A DNA stretch of 64,000 bases from Gordionus sp. m RMFG-2023. Taxonomy: Eukaryota > Nematomorpha > Gordioida > Chordodea > Parachordodidae. The notes beneath the pieces are model-generated. The model did no database searches. It saw only the letters and a list, made by a program, of their open reading frames with translations, and was not told the DNA's origin. A program made the translations under genes and the position numbers. The stretch is taken from the NCBI RefSeq assembly GCF_954871325.1, contig NC_088775.1, positions 34,139,561 to 34,203,560 of the forward strand. Reading direction: 5' to 3'. Below, in pieces: positions 34,427 to 45,725 of this stretch (position 1 is the first letter of the stretch; each line of letters starts with the position of its first letter).

Positions 34427-35634
34427 CTCTATTATGCACATTTTTTTGCCATTCTATATTATTGGGGAAATTTTTCAAAATAATTTATTATCAAATGAAG
34501 GGGAAATATTACCACCCATCATTCTACTGGTTAACTCCTGGCATTTATATGAAATTCATGAATATTTATTAAAGTACAATGCCTTTTAAAAATTAGTGAA
34601 AATATGTTCATACTAATTTAAATTTTAAACAGACAACCACCCCTCCAGATATTAAATGATTTATTACTTAGGTACAAAATATAAAATTAAATTTAAGACC
34701 TTGTTATTAAATTACAATAGAAAAAATAAAAAGATATTCTTAGTTAACAAATAATAGGAGTTTAATTTCAATCATAGTCAATATATAAGCAAAACAAAAA
34801 GGTTATACACTACATTTAATCAAAAATTTTATAATAAATTATATGAATATCATACATTCTACAATTAAATTATGAAGTTATGAGAAAATATGCAAAACTA
34901 TGGAATGCATATAGAAAGGCCAAATTTTCAGAAAAGATAAGAGAGATGCAAATATTTACTTATGCATAAAAATTACCTAATTAAAAGATATATAGTTGTA
35001 TAAAATTCAATGTGGAATGGATCAGGGTTTTAGCACAAAACTCTCATCTAGCAAGAATAAATTTTTAGATTATAAATTACATATACAAATGTATAAAAAT
35101 TTAGTTTAAAAGATTTTTTAATTGTGCACATAAATTAAAATTACTAAATATATACTTCATTAACATATAAAAATAATGGAAGATTTTAGAATAACCCAAA
35201 TAAATATAAATTTTTAAATAACACCTAAGATAGGAAAATTTCTGATTCATCCCTCATCAAATAAAGGAGAAAATTTTGATTCCCCAATATAATGGTATAA
35301 AATTTTAAATTATACATAAATTCAAGAATTAAAATAGTATTTAAATAAATCTCTTATTCCTCTTGAATTGGTACTTGATGCATTTAAAGTTCTACTGATC
35401 CTTAAATATTCAGGAATATGTATAATATTAGGTGTGTATTAAGTGCATTTAATTATCGTTTGCAGGAATCTAATTGGACGAATATTTTTAAAAGAATATT
35501 AGAAATTTAAAAATATAAGAAATACCTATTTAATAGTTTGAATTTTAAAGTAGCTACAAACTTTGAATCGTATCTATTTGATTTTTTGCCGAATTAAGCA
35601 AAAAATTTTTTGCCAGAATAAGGAAAATTTTTTT
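34427..35634. other. A+T-rich DNA with nothing recognised
   Basis: No coding, RNA or repeat signal could be supported on either strand. Confidence 0.5.
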
Positions 35635-35707
35635 TGGTGGGATTCGAAGCTAAGTCTATCAGGCTATCAGATTTGTGAGCGACGCTCTTGCCCATTGGGC
35701 CACAGAC
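35635..35707 (-). tRNA. tRNA-like sequence (pseudo-tRNA or SINE head)
   Basis: The - strand reads TGGCCCAATGGGCAAGAGCG (A-box-like) and, 45 bases later, GCTTCGAATCCCACCA (B-box-like), with an overall length of 73 bases. The acceptor and T stems do not pair well, so it is more likely a pseudo-tRNA or the promoter head of a SINE than a working tRNA. An A/T-rich body follows. Confidence 0.4.
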
Positions 35708-35829
35708 AGTTTTCAGAATTAACGATTTTTTAAATATATATATATATATTATAAATTGTATCACAGTCCAGTGTGACTGTCACAGTTTGACAAGGCTTTT
35801 ATATATATTATAGGTAAGCAATGAATTCG

Positions 35830-36640
35830 ATGGCAAAATTGTATTAAATTCATCGAGGCATTTTGAACTTTATGGAAAGCCCCATCTATAATTGTGAATT
35901 TTTTCAATCCATTCATTCCTATTGTGCATAGGACTGATATAACTTAACCGATGACCTTTTTTCCAAGAGTACCCACCCATAGTGAGAAATAATATGGGTA
36001 TTAAACCCTGTCTCGTCCAGGAAGATTACATTTTAAAAGAAATGTTTTACATCTTGTCACATTATTCCTTTCGAATTTGTATTACATCTGGAGCGTTTCT
36101 CCTATTGGGTTCTTTTCCAACCCTTTTCTGGCTCAAACCCATTGATTTAATCACATCTTGATATAGCTGATTTGCTCAACCTTATGGGCGGTAAATGTTC
36201 TATTATTAAACAATTCAGCTATATTCGATTGAAGTTCTGTGTTGTCTTTTTCGTTAGACCTCGTTGTTTTATTATATAATCAAATAAAGGGTCATCATAA
36301 TATTCAGGGAAAGTTTCACGATTGAAATGATAAACTGAACCAATGGATAAATTACATCATGGGCAATTGTCTTTGCTTTGGACTGATCATCAATTGGTTT
36401 ACTCAGCCATTTTTAGATAGACAATTCCTTTTTTCGTCGCTCCAATTATCATTTATTTTCCTCAAACGAATAGGATCAAAATTTGGTTGTTCTTGAATAT
36501 TCGAATATTGACATCGATTTCTAATGATAATTATACATCTAAGAGAATTTGATTACGTGAATAACTTTGGTATCTATTTTTTATTTTAGATACCCCGCCC
36601 CCTTCCCCGAGAGAATATGAAGTTTCATTGCTATAGTTAG
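35830..36640 (-). pseudogene. Tc1/mariner-like transposase, N-terminal and first catalytic part
   Basis: In broken frames the - strand reads an R..ERRKKEL type segment, a helix-turn-helix-like NLSIGSVYHF, RSKSAI, and then VIFLDETGFNTHIISHYGW. FLDETGFN...GW is the first-aspartate block of IS630/Tc1-type transposases. The second and third catalytic blocks are missing here. A piece with exactly those blocks lies on the same strand at 20630-20870. Confidence 0.65.
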
Positions 36641-37560
36641 AATTTGACATTTTAAAAAATAGAAATAAAGTTTTTAATCGGGAAAAAAAATTATTAGAAG
36701 TTTAAAATTAAAATTGTCGCAAATTTAAAAAGAATTATTAGAAGTTTTAATTTAAGTTAAATTACTGGAAGTTTTTAAAAATAATAATGTTTTTCTCAAT
36801 ATTTTTTTTCAAGTTTTTTAAAAGTTTTTTAAAAAAGGCTGTGTTTTTCTTAACAAGTTTTTACAATAATTATGGAAAGTTATTTAATTATATAAGAATG
36901 CTTTTTCATATTGAAATGTGTTACAACAAATCATATTATTACTGGATTTTAATTATGAATATCGTTTATTAAAATAGGATCCATACTACTAGCGGGGTCC
37001 CTATTAAAATTAGGAGTACTCAGATTAAAACATATACAAAAAAATATATAAGAATCCTCTGTGAAAAATTTATTATATGTTTTTATCCATTTTAACCTTG
37101 ATTATAGAATTTAATGACTGCTCAATAGAAATACTTTTAAAGGGAAATGTGTTTTAGTATATCAATAACCTAGACCCTCTCACTTAAAGATAAAATGAAT
37201 ATTTTAATTAAAAGATATTTTAATTACCTTCATATTGATTTATCCCTCAGTCCAGTGTTATTAAATTAATTTCTCTTTTATAAAAATATAAGAAATCTTG
37301 GATGAAAAAAAATAAAAATATCCCATTTTATAAAAATATATATCCTAAACATTTCTAAAATTTTTCTTACCTTAGAATTTATAAGTTTATCACCTCAATA
37401 CTTAGCGATATCAGGTTTACTTGGGCAAAATAAGCGTAGCCTAGCTCAATTTACATTATTCAAATAAAACATTTAAGACACGAAGAGGCCTATGTGGATT
37501 AAACAAAAAGAAAATTTAAATATCCTGCTAGGGTGGAAAAAGAACAATATATAGAACATT
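36641..37560. other. A+T-rich DNA, no feature
   Basis: No coding, RNA or repeat signal was supported. The 61-codon frame at 36787-36972 is compositional. Confidence 0.45.
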
Positions 37561-37599
37561 TATGGAAATTTTTATAAATTTTAGACCCCTTTATTCCTA

Positions 37600-37860
37600 A
37601 GCTCCCCCCACTAACCCCTACCACCCACCCCCCCCCCCAATCCCTAGATTTGCCCATCACAAGAGAACGCCTGTCCTAGTGAATAGATCTTTTGATTAGC
37701 TATTGATTGAATACTTTCCTAAGTTTAACAAAAAACAACATAAAATAAATGGGTTTTTGCTCGGAATTCGTGGCAAAGCTTTTAATCTATTTTTAGATCA
37801 AAGCCCCGGGTTTAGGTTTTATTCAACTAATCAATTAACAACACTAATTATAAATAAAAT
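37600..37860. repeat. Array-type TIR arm (right-facing copy)
   Basis: Reverse complement of about 6766-6985. It contains a poly-C run (37629 on), GAATAGATCTTTTGATTAGC, AAATGGGTTTTTGC and AAAGCCCCGGG, and ends in AACAACACTA. Only about one unit of the array is present. Confidence 0.6.
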
Positions 37861-37979
37861 TTTATTTAGATTTTAAGTTATTTAAATTGAAAATAAAAAA
37901 ATTATTAATATACCCATTTCTGTAGAAATTAAAATTTATGAGACCCTTTGTTAAAATAAATTGATCCAATTTTTGATTC

Positions 37980-38070
37980 ATATAAATTCGTAATTATAAG
38001 TTATTGGTTTAGTTCAAGGATCTAAACCGCAACGAATATCAGTTCAGGTTCCAGTTCAAACCAATAAGTG
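37980..38070. repeat. hAT-type subterminal repeat, solo
   Basis: GGTTTAGTTCAAGGATC and CAGTTCAGGTTCCAGTTC motifs, resembling those at 14630 and 19340. No partner end was identified. Confidence 0.3.
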
Positions 38071-38670
38071 TTTTAGAATTATGTTAAAAAATTTTTTTAA
38101 TTTGATCATTATCCTCTTGATAATAATATGAGCAATAAAAATATTTTCAAGATTTTCTTCTGTCAAATTATATATAATAAGGTGGGAAAATAAATTTTAC
38201 GACTAAGAACACTATGCTAACTTAGGGCTGGCATCAGCTTCTACAGGACAGGATATTGTCTGGAAGCAATCAAATATCTATACCTACCCTATTAAAAATT
38301 TCCGCTCCCTTTGTCGGTGATATTTCTGTTGTATTATCGCATTACAAAAAAAATGCATTATTCAAATTATGATAATATTCAAACAAAAATAAGTTTTATT
38401 AAAATTATTAAATGATTATTTAGATCCCTAGTCTATGTAAATGAGATGAAAAGGCGTGATAATTGTAGATTTTTCATACTTTTAAAAGTTTTAACAATTT
38501 GTATTATTTATTTATTTTTATTTTTCGCCTTAATTTTCTTAGTTTTTAATTTTTTTGCATTTTTCTTTTTATTTTTTGTTACTTTTTCCATTTATGTTAA
38601 TTTATAATTGATTAATTTATATAGTCTTCAAGATTTAACTACTCCCATCCTCAACAGTTAAACTTCTTTA

Positions 38671-40010
38671 TTGGATAAAATAACTCAATTATGCAACAAG
38701 GTCATTAATGGTGAGGTCCCAGATTTTGCAAGGGCCCTCTTTTTTGGAGCCAAACTTGTCGCCCTGATAAAAAAGAATGGTGATATTAGGCCTATTGCTG
38801 TTGGTGCTTTATATAGGAGATTATGTTCAAAGTTAATAGCTAGCAGAATTTCTTGCACAAGTATCTAATATACTTCTTCCTCTTCAATTTGGGGTTGGTA
38901 CCAGCTCAGGCTGTGAAGCAGCTGCACATATAACGCGTATCTATGCTCAAAATACTACAACTGCTCAACATCTTGTAAAAATCGATTTTACAAATGCTAA
39001 CAATAGCATTCACAGAAAAGTCATAATTTCACAATTTATAAAACATTTCTCAATTTTCTACAAACTATATCCTCTCGTCTTATAAGAAACCATCACATTT
39101 AGTATTTGGCCAGCATATCCTAACCTCTTCTGAAGGTTTTCAGCAAGGTGATCCCTAGGCTCCATTTTGTTTTGTCTTGGAATCCATGATTTGATTACTA
39201 AAATAAACAATATGCCTGCACGCTACCCTTACACTTATGGTATATTGATGATGGGGTCATCTCTGGCGAATCTGCAGAGTTGGTAAAGGCTATCAATATT
39301 ATTAAGACTTCTACTGACAGCCTCGGACTTGCAATTAATCAAATTAAAACTGAGTACTGCGATATTAATACAATTCCGCAAAACGTTTTTGGTTTTAAGC
39401 ATGTCCCCTTGAAAAATCTATCGCATTTGGGCTCTCCCATTGGTGAGGAGTCAGTGAATTTTTTTTTTAGCGATATGGACGATATCTTTGAAAATTTTAA
39501 ACGCATTCTTCCTTGTCTTTCAGCTCACAAGGTCTTTTTTTAATTCGAAATTTCTTCAACATCCCTAAAATCCTTTATGCCCTACGATCGAGCCCATTAT
39601 TTTTAGAGAGGGAGCATTTAGTCAGATTCGAAACCAGAATAAAAGTCATCCTTAGCGACTGCTTAAATATCAAATTTACAGACATAGCTTGACATTAAGC
39701 CACACTTCCTTCCATACATGGCGACCTTGGTATAAGATCCCCTTTGCCGATCTCAATATATGCCTTCATTGATAGCCACCTTCAGGCACGTATATTAATT
39801 GACCAACATCTGTCGGTTCACGATCCTTTTTTGAATACAGCTAAGAGAGAATGGGCAAAATCCGTCGCAACCTCAACCCTATTTCCGATCTCTGTAAAGC
39901 AGAAGGATTGGGATTTACCACTTGTGAAAAACTCCGTTGATTACCTTATTTCGAGTCTCTCACCATTAGCTAGATCCACATTTATTGAACTTATCAAAGA
40001 TAGGGGATAT
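38671..40010 (+). pseudogene. LINE reverse transcriptase and linker
   Basis: The first open piece (38671-38868) reads NGEVPDFARALFFGAKL and NGDIRPIAVGALYRRLCSKL, the first reverse-transcriptase blocks of this LINE family. The next region has FGVGTSSGCEAA-like and IDFTNA..S blocks and a WYIDDG-like active-site region near 39240, in broken frames. Then come KAINIIKTSTDSLGLAINQI (39280 on) and, at 39744-40010, SVKQKDWDLPLVKNSVDYLI and DRGYEFL. Frameshifts and stops interrupt it, so this is a dead copy. Confidence 0.7.
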
Positions 40011-40018
40011 GAATTTTT

Positions 40019-40787
40019 GGTAACTAACGGTATCTCGGGGAAATTTTCGATATTATTATTTTTTTTATTGTTTTATTTTAAATATTTTTTTATTATTTTT
40101 TTTTATTAATTTTTTTTATTTTTATTTATTTTTTTTATTAATAAATAAAAAAATAGATAAAACTAGATATTCATAATATATTAGAGAATTAAGATTTTTT
40201 CTTGAAATTTTCAATTATTTAAGATTCTATTTAAGATTTATTCTTAAAATTTTCAATTATTTAAGATTCATTTAAAATTTTTCAAATACTAGATATTTAA
40301 GATTTTTTTCTTAAAATTTAAATTTTCTAAAACTATATAATCATAATATACTAGAGAATTAAGATTTTTTCTTGAAATTTTCAATTATTTAAGATTCATT
40401 CTAAAAATTTTCAATTTAATTTAAAATTTTGAATCAAATACTAAATATTTAAGATAAAAATATAATCATAATATACTAGAGAATTAAGATTTTTTCTTGA
40501 AATTTTCAATCAAATTCTAGATAAATAACCAATTTATTTGAATAAACACTGATAATATGTTATATATATAATTTTTTTCTTTAAAATTTTTAATCAAATT
40601 CTAGATAATTAACCAATTTATTTCAATAAACAATGATAATATAGATATATGATTATCTAGAAGTTCGTGGTCTTTTAAAAAAGCTATAATTAAAAATAAC
40701 AACAATAAATAAAAATAAATTAAAAATAAATAAAAAATAAATTTATAAAAAAAGATGAAAAATTTCCCCGAGATACCGTTAGTTACC
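40019..40787. mobile_element. 769-bp MITE with 8-bp TSD inside the LINE
   Basis: The TIRs GGTAACTAACGGTATCTCGG (then GGAAATTTT) are near-perfect inverses over about 29 bp. They are flanked by the perfect duplication GAATTTTT (40011-40018, 40788-40795). Removing element plus one duplication restores the LINE codons GYEFL-DVIPS. The interior has tandem-like copies of AATTAAGATTTTTTCTTGAA. The 8-bp duplication and GG start fit hAT, P, Merlin or Mutator-type; the superfamily is not decided. Confidence 0.92.
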
Positions 40788-40795
40788 GAATTTTT

Positions 40796-41426
40796 AGATG
40801 TTATTCCATCTACCAATCTCAAACTCGAATTCGACAACAATGAGCTCAGCTATGCTCTATGTATCAGGCTCAACATTCCCTTATCATTACCATATAAATG
40901 CAGCAAATGTCATACGAATGATAACAATATGGCGCTGCACCCTTTACATTGCAATCGTAATCCCGGTCGGCAAACTTGACACTTGAAATGCGATCAAATC
41001 ATATCTCTTGCACTTAGGTCAGCTGGTTTTCTTACCTCAATGGAGCCTTCTGGCTTATTTTCCGATAGTAGGCGTCCTGATGGGGTCACACGTATCCCAT
41101 GGTCTCAGGGAAAGTTTCTAATATGGGATTTCTCTTGTCTAGACACTAACTCCCCCTCTAATTTTAACAAGAACGCTCTGAACAGAGCTCATAATTTTAA
41201 GATCGGCAAATACAGCGGATTCCTCAAATTACATATTCCCCATCATTTGCTCCACCTTAACTACATATGGTGATTTGGCTAAAAAAATTTTTAAAGGCGT
41301 TGGCCGCCTAATCAGAAAAAATTCTGGGGAGCCTTGCGAAGGTTTTTATTTAAGGCAGAGGATCGCAATAACTATTCTTAAGGCTAATTATGTTTGTTTT
41401 ATTAATTCGATATCTCCTGATGATTA
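40796..41426 (+). pseudogene. LINE zinc knuckle and C-terminal endonuclease-like domain
   Basis: Continues the LINE after the MITE. It reads ELSYALCIRLNIPLSLPY, then KCSKCHTNDN..ALHPLHC (zinc knuckle), a stop at 40980, LALRSAGFLTSMEPSGLF, RRPDGVTRIPWSQGKFLIWD and NKNALNRAHNFKIGKY, then FYLRQRIAITI in another frame. Same domain order as 28759-29605. Confidence 0.75.
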
Positions 41427-41724
41427 GGTGAAGGAGGTTTTGAATAATTTTGCTGCTTTCGTTTTATTTATATGATTTACATTATTTTATGATTTATGCC
41501 TCAATATTGTCTTTTTGTTATTATGATTTATTTTTTTCGTAATCGTTTACTAACATATTAATATAGTATAAATGAGTCAATATTATAATGTAATGTTATT
41601 ATAATATTTTTCTCATTTAAAAATATAGTTTTTTATTTTGTTAAAACAATAAAAATAAATAAATAAATAATTTAATATTATTTCTTCTATTTTATTTTTA
41701 GGCCCCAAAGTCTCAACTACAACA

Positions 41725-44219
41725 ATGGTTCCGAAGACAAATGAACCAGGTTCTCCTATTCAGTCTAATACAAATCAATGGATACAGTGGGACAAGTGTC
41801 AAACTGTATTCTAATGCAAAAAAAATATTCCAAAAAACGTAAGAAAAATATTTAAGGAAAAGTAGGAAAAATATTTAGAGAAATAAGTATTTTAAAAAGA
41901 AGAAAATTTATCGTTAATCATTTTAAAGACGTAGGTTGAAAAAGAAAATTTTTTAATGATAGCTCATTTAAATTTCGAACTAATTTTTGTAAATATTAAT
42001 AAGATTATGATATAAAATTGTGTAGGTATATTATTATCTAAAATAAAAAACAAAGAATTATAAAGGTAGAATTGATAGTAGATAAGATATAAAGAATTTT
42101 GTGTTATAGTTAATTAAAGGTGATAATTTATGAATTTTATAATTAGAAGTTAATGGTAAACTAAAAACCAATTGAATCTAAAAGAAGGTAACTGAGACTA
42201 TGATATTTTAGATTTTAGAAATTATAAGTTATTAAATAATTGATCACTTGAGATAACTATGACAAAGAAAAAGAAACATAAATTGTGAAGATTCAAATTA
42301 GACAAATAGTTTGCTAAGATATGATAATTTAAAAAATTCGGTGAATAAGATTAGATATACATGTTAGAAAACAGTTGTTGTAATTAAATTCCTATTGAAG
42401 ATTTACGTTTAACTTTTATTTTAAGGGCTGCGAGAGATAAAACAGACTCAAGGATCTGATATGTGAATGTAGTATAATATTAGGTTGTTGATTAACCAAA
42501 AATCTTCGTAAAGAGAAACGGCTTTTGTCATTAGAAAATTTATGCTGCAATCGAGCTCATTTGGAGATCGGATTTTTATTTTTTGATCAGTAATAAGATT
42601 TGAGATCAATTATGTAACATTATTCTAATATAGCAGAAAGAAAAACATGCTTTAGAAATATATGTCCCTTGCTTTTCAACAACGTGTGTTGAAAACTTTA
42701 ATGATTAGATTTCATTTGTTGTTCAAAAACATGGGTGTGAAAACCATAATGATAGATTCAGTGGTTGTTCAACAACGTAGTTGTGAAAACTATAATGATT
42801 AGACTTAATTAGTTTTTTCAACAACGTGTTAGCGAAGAGATTATATATTTCAGCAGTTTTTTGCCAAAGGATGTAAACAGTATAGAGGAGAAGAAAATAA
42901 ATAGATATTATATTTTGCTTTAAAGACGTGAACCCCCAAGTAGGAGGGCAATTTTTTTTTAAAAAAAGATATATTTATATTTTGGGAAAATATTTAGAAT
43001 TATTTTAGATTCAAGATTATCAAGAGAAATTTAGATTTAAAGGATAACTACAATCAAATGGTTCAATTAAGATATGGGTGTAGACTTTATTGAGGGTAAA
43101 AGGGTGGTAGAATTTGATATAATTATATAATTTATTTAGTATATTCTGCCTATATATTATAAATTTAAGATTTAGTATAATTTAAGCCATTTATTAAATA
43201 GGCAGAATTAGATAAGAGGAGATAACTGTAGACATTAGGATAATTTGGTGTATTTAAACTATGTAGTTTAAATTTGGAAATAAATGTAAGAAAAAGTGAT
43301 AAAATGTTTCAGAAGTCATAAAGGGTTAAATAGATTATTTTAGGTAGAAGTAGATTAGATGCGATCTAAAGCGTCGAGACAAAGATCAAGTGAGAATAAA
43401 GACAAAGTCGATATCCGTAGAAGACCCGAAAGTCTAATAAATCTATACGGTTACAAGAATTAGATGCCAAGAAGTAATCAATAATAATTAGAACGTTAAA
43501 AACAAGTGACTAGATAGAACAAATGGTCAAGACGTTCGTGCTGCAATCGTTAATCGTTGACTAATATAGCCAAAGTCTAAGATACGAGTCGACGATCATA
43601 GAGACAAGAATTCGCGGAAACAATCGCTAATCGCAGACAAATTATCATCAATCGTTTACCGTCATTAGTTGCAAGAGACCGGTAGGAACAAAAGACTAGG
43701 ATGATTTATCAAAAGAACTTAAGACGGACTATAAGATACAAAAGTTGAAAAGAGACTAGAATTCATCAATAATCGTTTACAAGCAATCGTAATCAATTAC
43801 CCTTATAATCAATTACTGCGATAAAGAGCTATTAGTTATAAGAGAACGTTAGGAACAGGCAAAGACTAAGATAACTTATTAATAGAATTGACGGACTTTA
43901 GAAAGTTGTAAAGAAAGAATAGTATCAATCGATAATCTTTGTCTAGCAATGGTGGATTTTTGAAATACATAGATAAAGAGCTAATCGTTTACCATAGGTT
44001 GACAAGAAACAGAAGATAGAATTCAAGAATTTCATGCTGAAATCGAATACGAACGGCCGTTAAAAACTAAGAATACTAGACAAGGAACAGCCATCGTTAG
44101 AAATTAGAAGACATAAAAGATTAAGAAGAATAGATTTGGTGGAGATAAAAGATCAGTAAAGTCGAAATCGAAAGAAGTTGGTCATTCGCTGAGTGGTGGG
44201 TCAAACTTAAGTGGAAGGG
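41725..44219. other. Interior of the LTR element
   Basis: No long reading frame. From about 43370 to 44180 the composition is less A+T-rich, with loosely repeated ATCGTTTAC, GGAACA..AAGACTA and CAATCG motifs. A short tandem repeat lies at 42660-42840. Confidence 0.5.
42660..42840. repeat. ~53-bp tandem repeat, about 3 units
   Basis: The unit carries CAACAACGTGTGTTGAAAAC followed by ATAATGATTAGA. Three imperfect copies, each centred on a TTCAACAACG inverted-repeat core. Confidence 0.7.
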
Positions 44220-44606
44220 TGTTGTAATATTGCATTACAAAAAAAATGCATTATTCAAATTATGATAATATTCAAACAAAAATAATGTTTTATTAAAATT
44301 ATTAAGTGATTATTTAGATCATGAAAACGCGTGATAATTGTAGATTTTTCATACTTTAAGAGTTTTAACAATTTGGATTATTTACTTTTTTTATTTTTCG
44401 CCTTAATTTTCTTAACTTTTTATTTTTTCGCATTTTTCTTTTTATTTTTTATTACTTTTTCCTTTTATGTTAATTTATAATTGATTAATTTATATAGTAA
44501 TTTAATAAAGAATTTAATAAAGAATTTAATAAAGAATTTAATAAAGAATATATTTAATTTTATTTCTTCTATTTTATTTTTAGGCCCCAAAGTCTCAACT
44601 ACAACA
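44220..44606. repeat. 3' LTR
   Basis: 387 bp, TGTTGTA...TACAACA. It shares its sequence with 38327-38625 and 41671-41724. Near its 3' part a 13-bp motif (AATTTAATAAAGA) is repeated about four times. Confidence 0.85.
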
Positions 44607-44639
44607 ATTTCCACATTATGAATTACACATTTTAAATTA

Positions 44640-45300
44640 GCCTAAATCAAAGTAACCTTAACGTATCCACATTGATTTCTTTGATCTTGATAAAAAAACA
44701 TATTTTTAAGTGGTAGATTCGTATTCTAAGTGGATAGAATATGCAGAAGTAAATGGATATACCACAAAAATTTTTGTTAAAAAATTACGGTTCGGGTTAC
44801 CTGATACCATAGTATCTGATGGAGGTCCAGCCTTTATCAGTGAGGATTTTAAACAGTTTTGTGTTGAGTCACAGACAAAACACATTCTTGCTCCACCATA
44901 TTATCCCAGCTCTAATGGACAAGCTGAGCGGATGCTAGCCATTGTTAAAAATTGGATTAAAAAGGCTGGGACCCACAAAGATGAGGTTTACATGTCTCAG
45001 CTATATTACCTCAATTCTCGAAATAAAGAGGGAATAACACCTGTGGAATTATTCTTAGGGATAAGAACCAAAGTGCCCTTAGATTGTTTAAAGCAAAAGG
45101 GTACTATGAATATTTTACCCTTAGATAATATACCTATAAAGTTTCCAGTGGGACAAAAGGTTTGGACCAGATTGTTTGATAGTAAACATAAAAAATTGTG
45201 GACACAAATTAAGTCAAGTAACTCTTGAGAATGGTGTTATAATGGTAAAACACAATGGTCACTTAAGAATTCGTGATTAGACTCCATTTTGTGTATAAAA
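44640..45300 (+). pseudogene. Ty3/gypsy-type integrase core fragment
   Basis: An integrase (rve) core is read: VDSYSKWIEYAEV, then LPDTIVSDGGPAFISEDF, then PPYYPSSNGQAERMLAIVK, carrying the D, D and E of the catalytic triad. It is followed by YLNSRNKEGITPVELFLG and the V.T...W...K tail. A fossil fragment of an LTR-type element (Ty3/gypsy relative), broken, lying immediately downstream of the LTR element at 38327-44606. No LTRs of its own were found. Confidence 0.75.
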
Positions 45301-45339
45301 AAATATATAGATTAAAGGGAGCATATAACTCCCCTACCT

Positions 45340-45585
45340 GATATTGTAACGAGGGTACTTATATATATAAAATGATTCGATACCGGTTATGTTAACAAGG
45401 GTATTCTTAAACCACTATATATAGAAAATGATTTGATAAGTATTAGGTTAACGAGAGTATTCTTAAACCACTATATATAGAAAATGATTTGATAAGTATT
45501 ATTATAACGAGGGTATGCTTAAACCCCTATATACCCTTAAATATATGTAAAATAGTTTGATACCGGTTATGATCAGGGTTGTCAT
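45340..45585. repeat. ~65-70-bp tandem repeat, about 4 units
   Basis: The unit is AACGAGGGTA(T/C)-TCTTAAACCACTATATATA-GAAAATGATTTGATA. Four imperfect units in a row follow the integrase fragment and may belong to its 3' region. Confidence 0.8.
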
Positions 45586-45725
45586 GTCTCCCCCCATCAG
45601 TGGGAGTCTCCCACAATTTTTTAGTTTACCCACATACATCTCACTCCCACAAAACTCCCACAATTAGAAATCTCCCACAAAAAGCTCCCACAATTTTTTA
45701 ATTTCTCCCACAATTTTTTTTTAGC
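45585..45725. repeat. CTCCCACAATTTT-rich repeat, possible hAT end
   Basis: CTCCCACAATTTTTTA-type motifs recur about six times after CAGGGTTGTCATGTCTCCC. CAGGGTTG-type starts with repeated subterminal motifs occur in hAT elements. No inverse end was found. Confidence 0.4.

Larger units (their letters stand above)
38626..41670 (+). mobile_element. R2/CRE-type LINE inserted in the 5' LTR, interrupted by a MITE
   Basis: It begins where the 5' LTR departs from the 3' LTR (after ATTTATATAG) and ends in an (AATA)n tail near 41643-41670, after which LTR sequence resumes. Coding order on the + strand is reverse transcriptase, thumb/linker, zinc knuckle, and RPDG...WDFSC domain. It is 5'-truncated and has several frame breaks. 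A 769-bp MITE sits in the linker region. Clear target duplications were not resolved because the LTR site is repetitive. Confidence 0.75.
38327..44606 (+). mobile_element. LTR retrotransposon with 5-bp TSD, non-coding interior
   Basis: The LTRs start TGTTGTA and end TACAACA, and the element is flanked by the perfect 5-bp duplication ATTTC (38322-38326, 44607-44611). The 3' LTR is 44220-44606. The 5' LTR runs from 38327 to 41724 because a LINE is inserted in it. A purine-rich tract (AAGTGGAAGGG) precedes the 3' LTR and a TGG-starting primer-site candidate follows the 5' LTR. The interior (41725-44219) shows no recognisable gag or pol, so this is a non-autonomous, old or gutted element. LTRs look alike by eye, suggesting moderate age. 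Confidence 0.85.
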
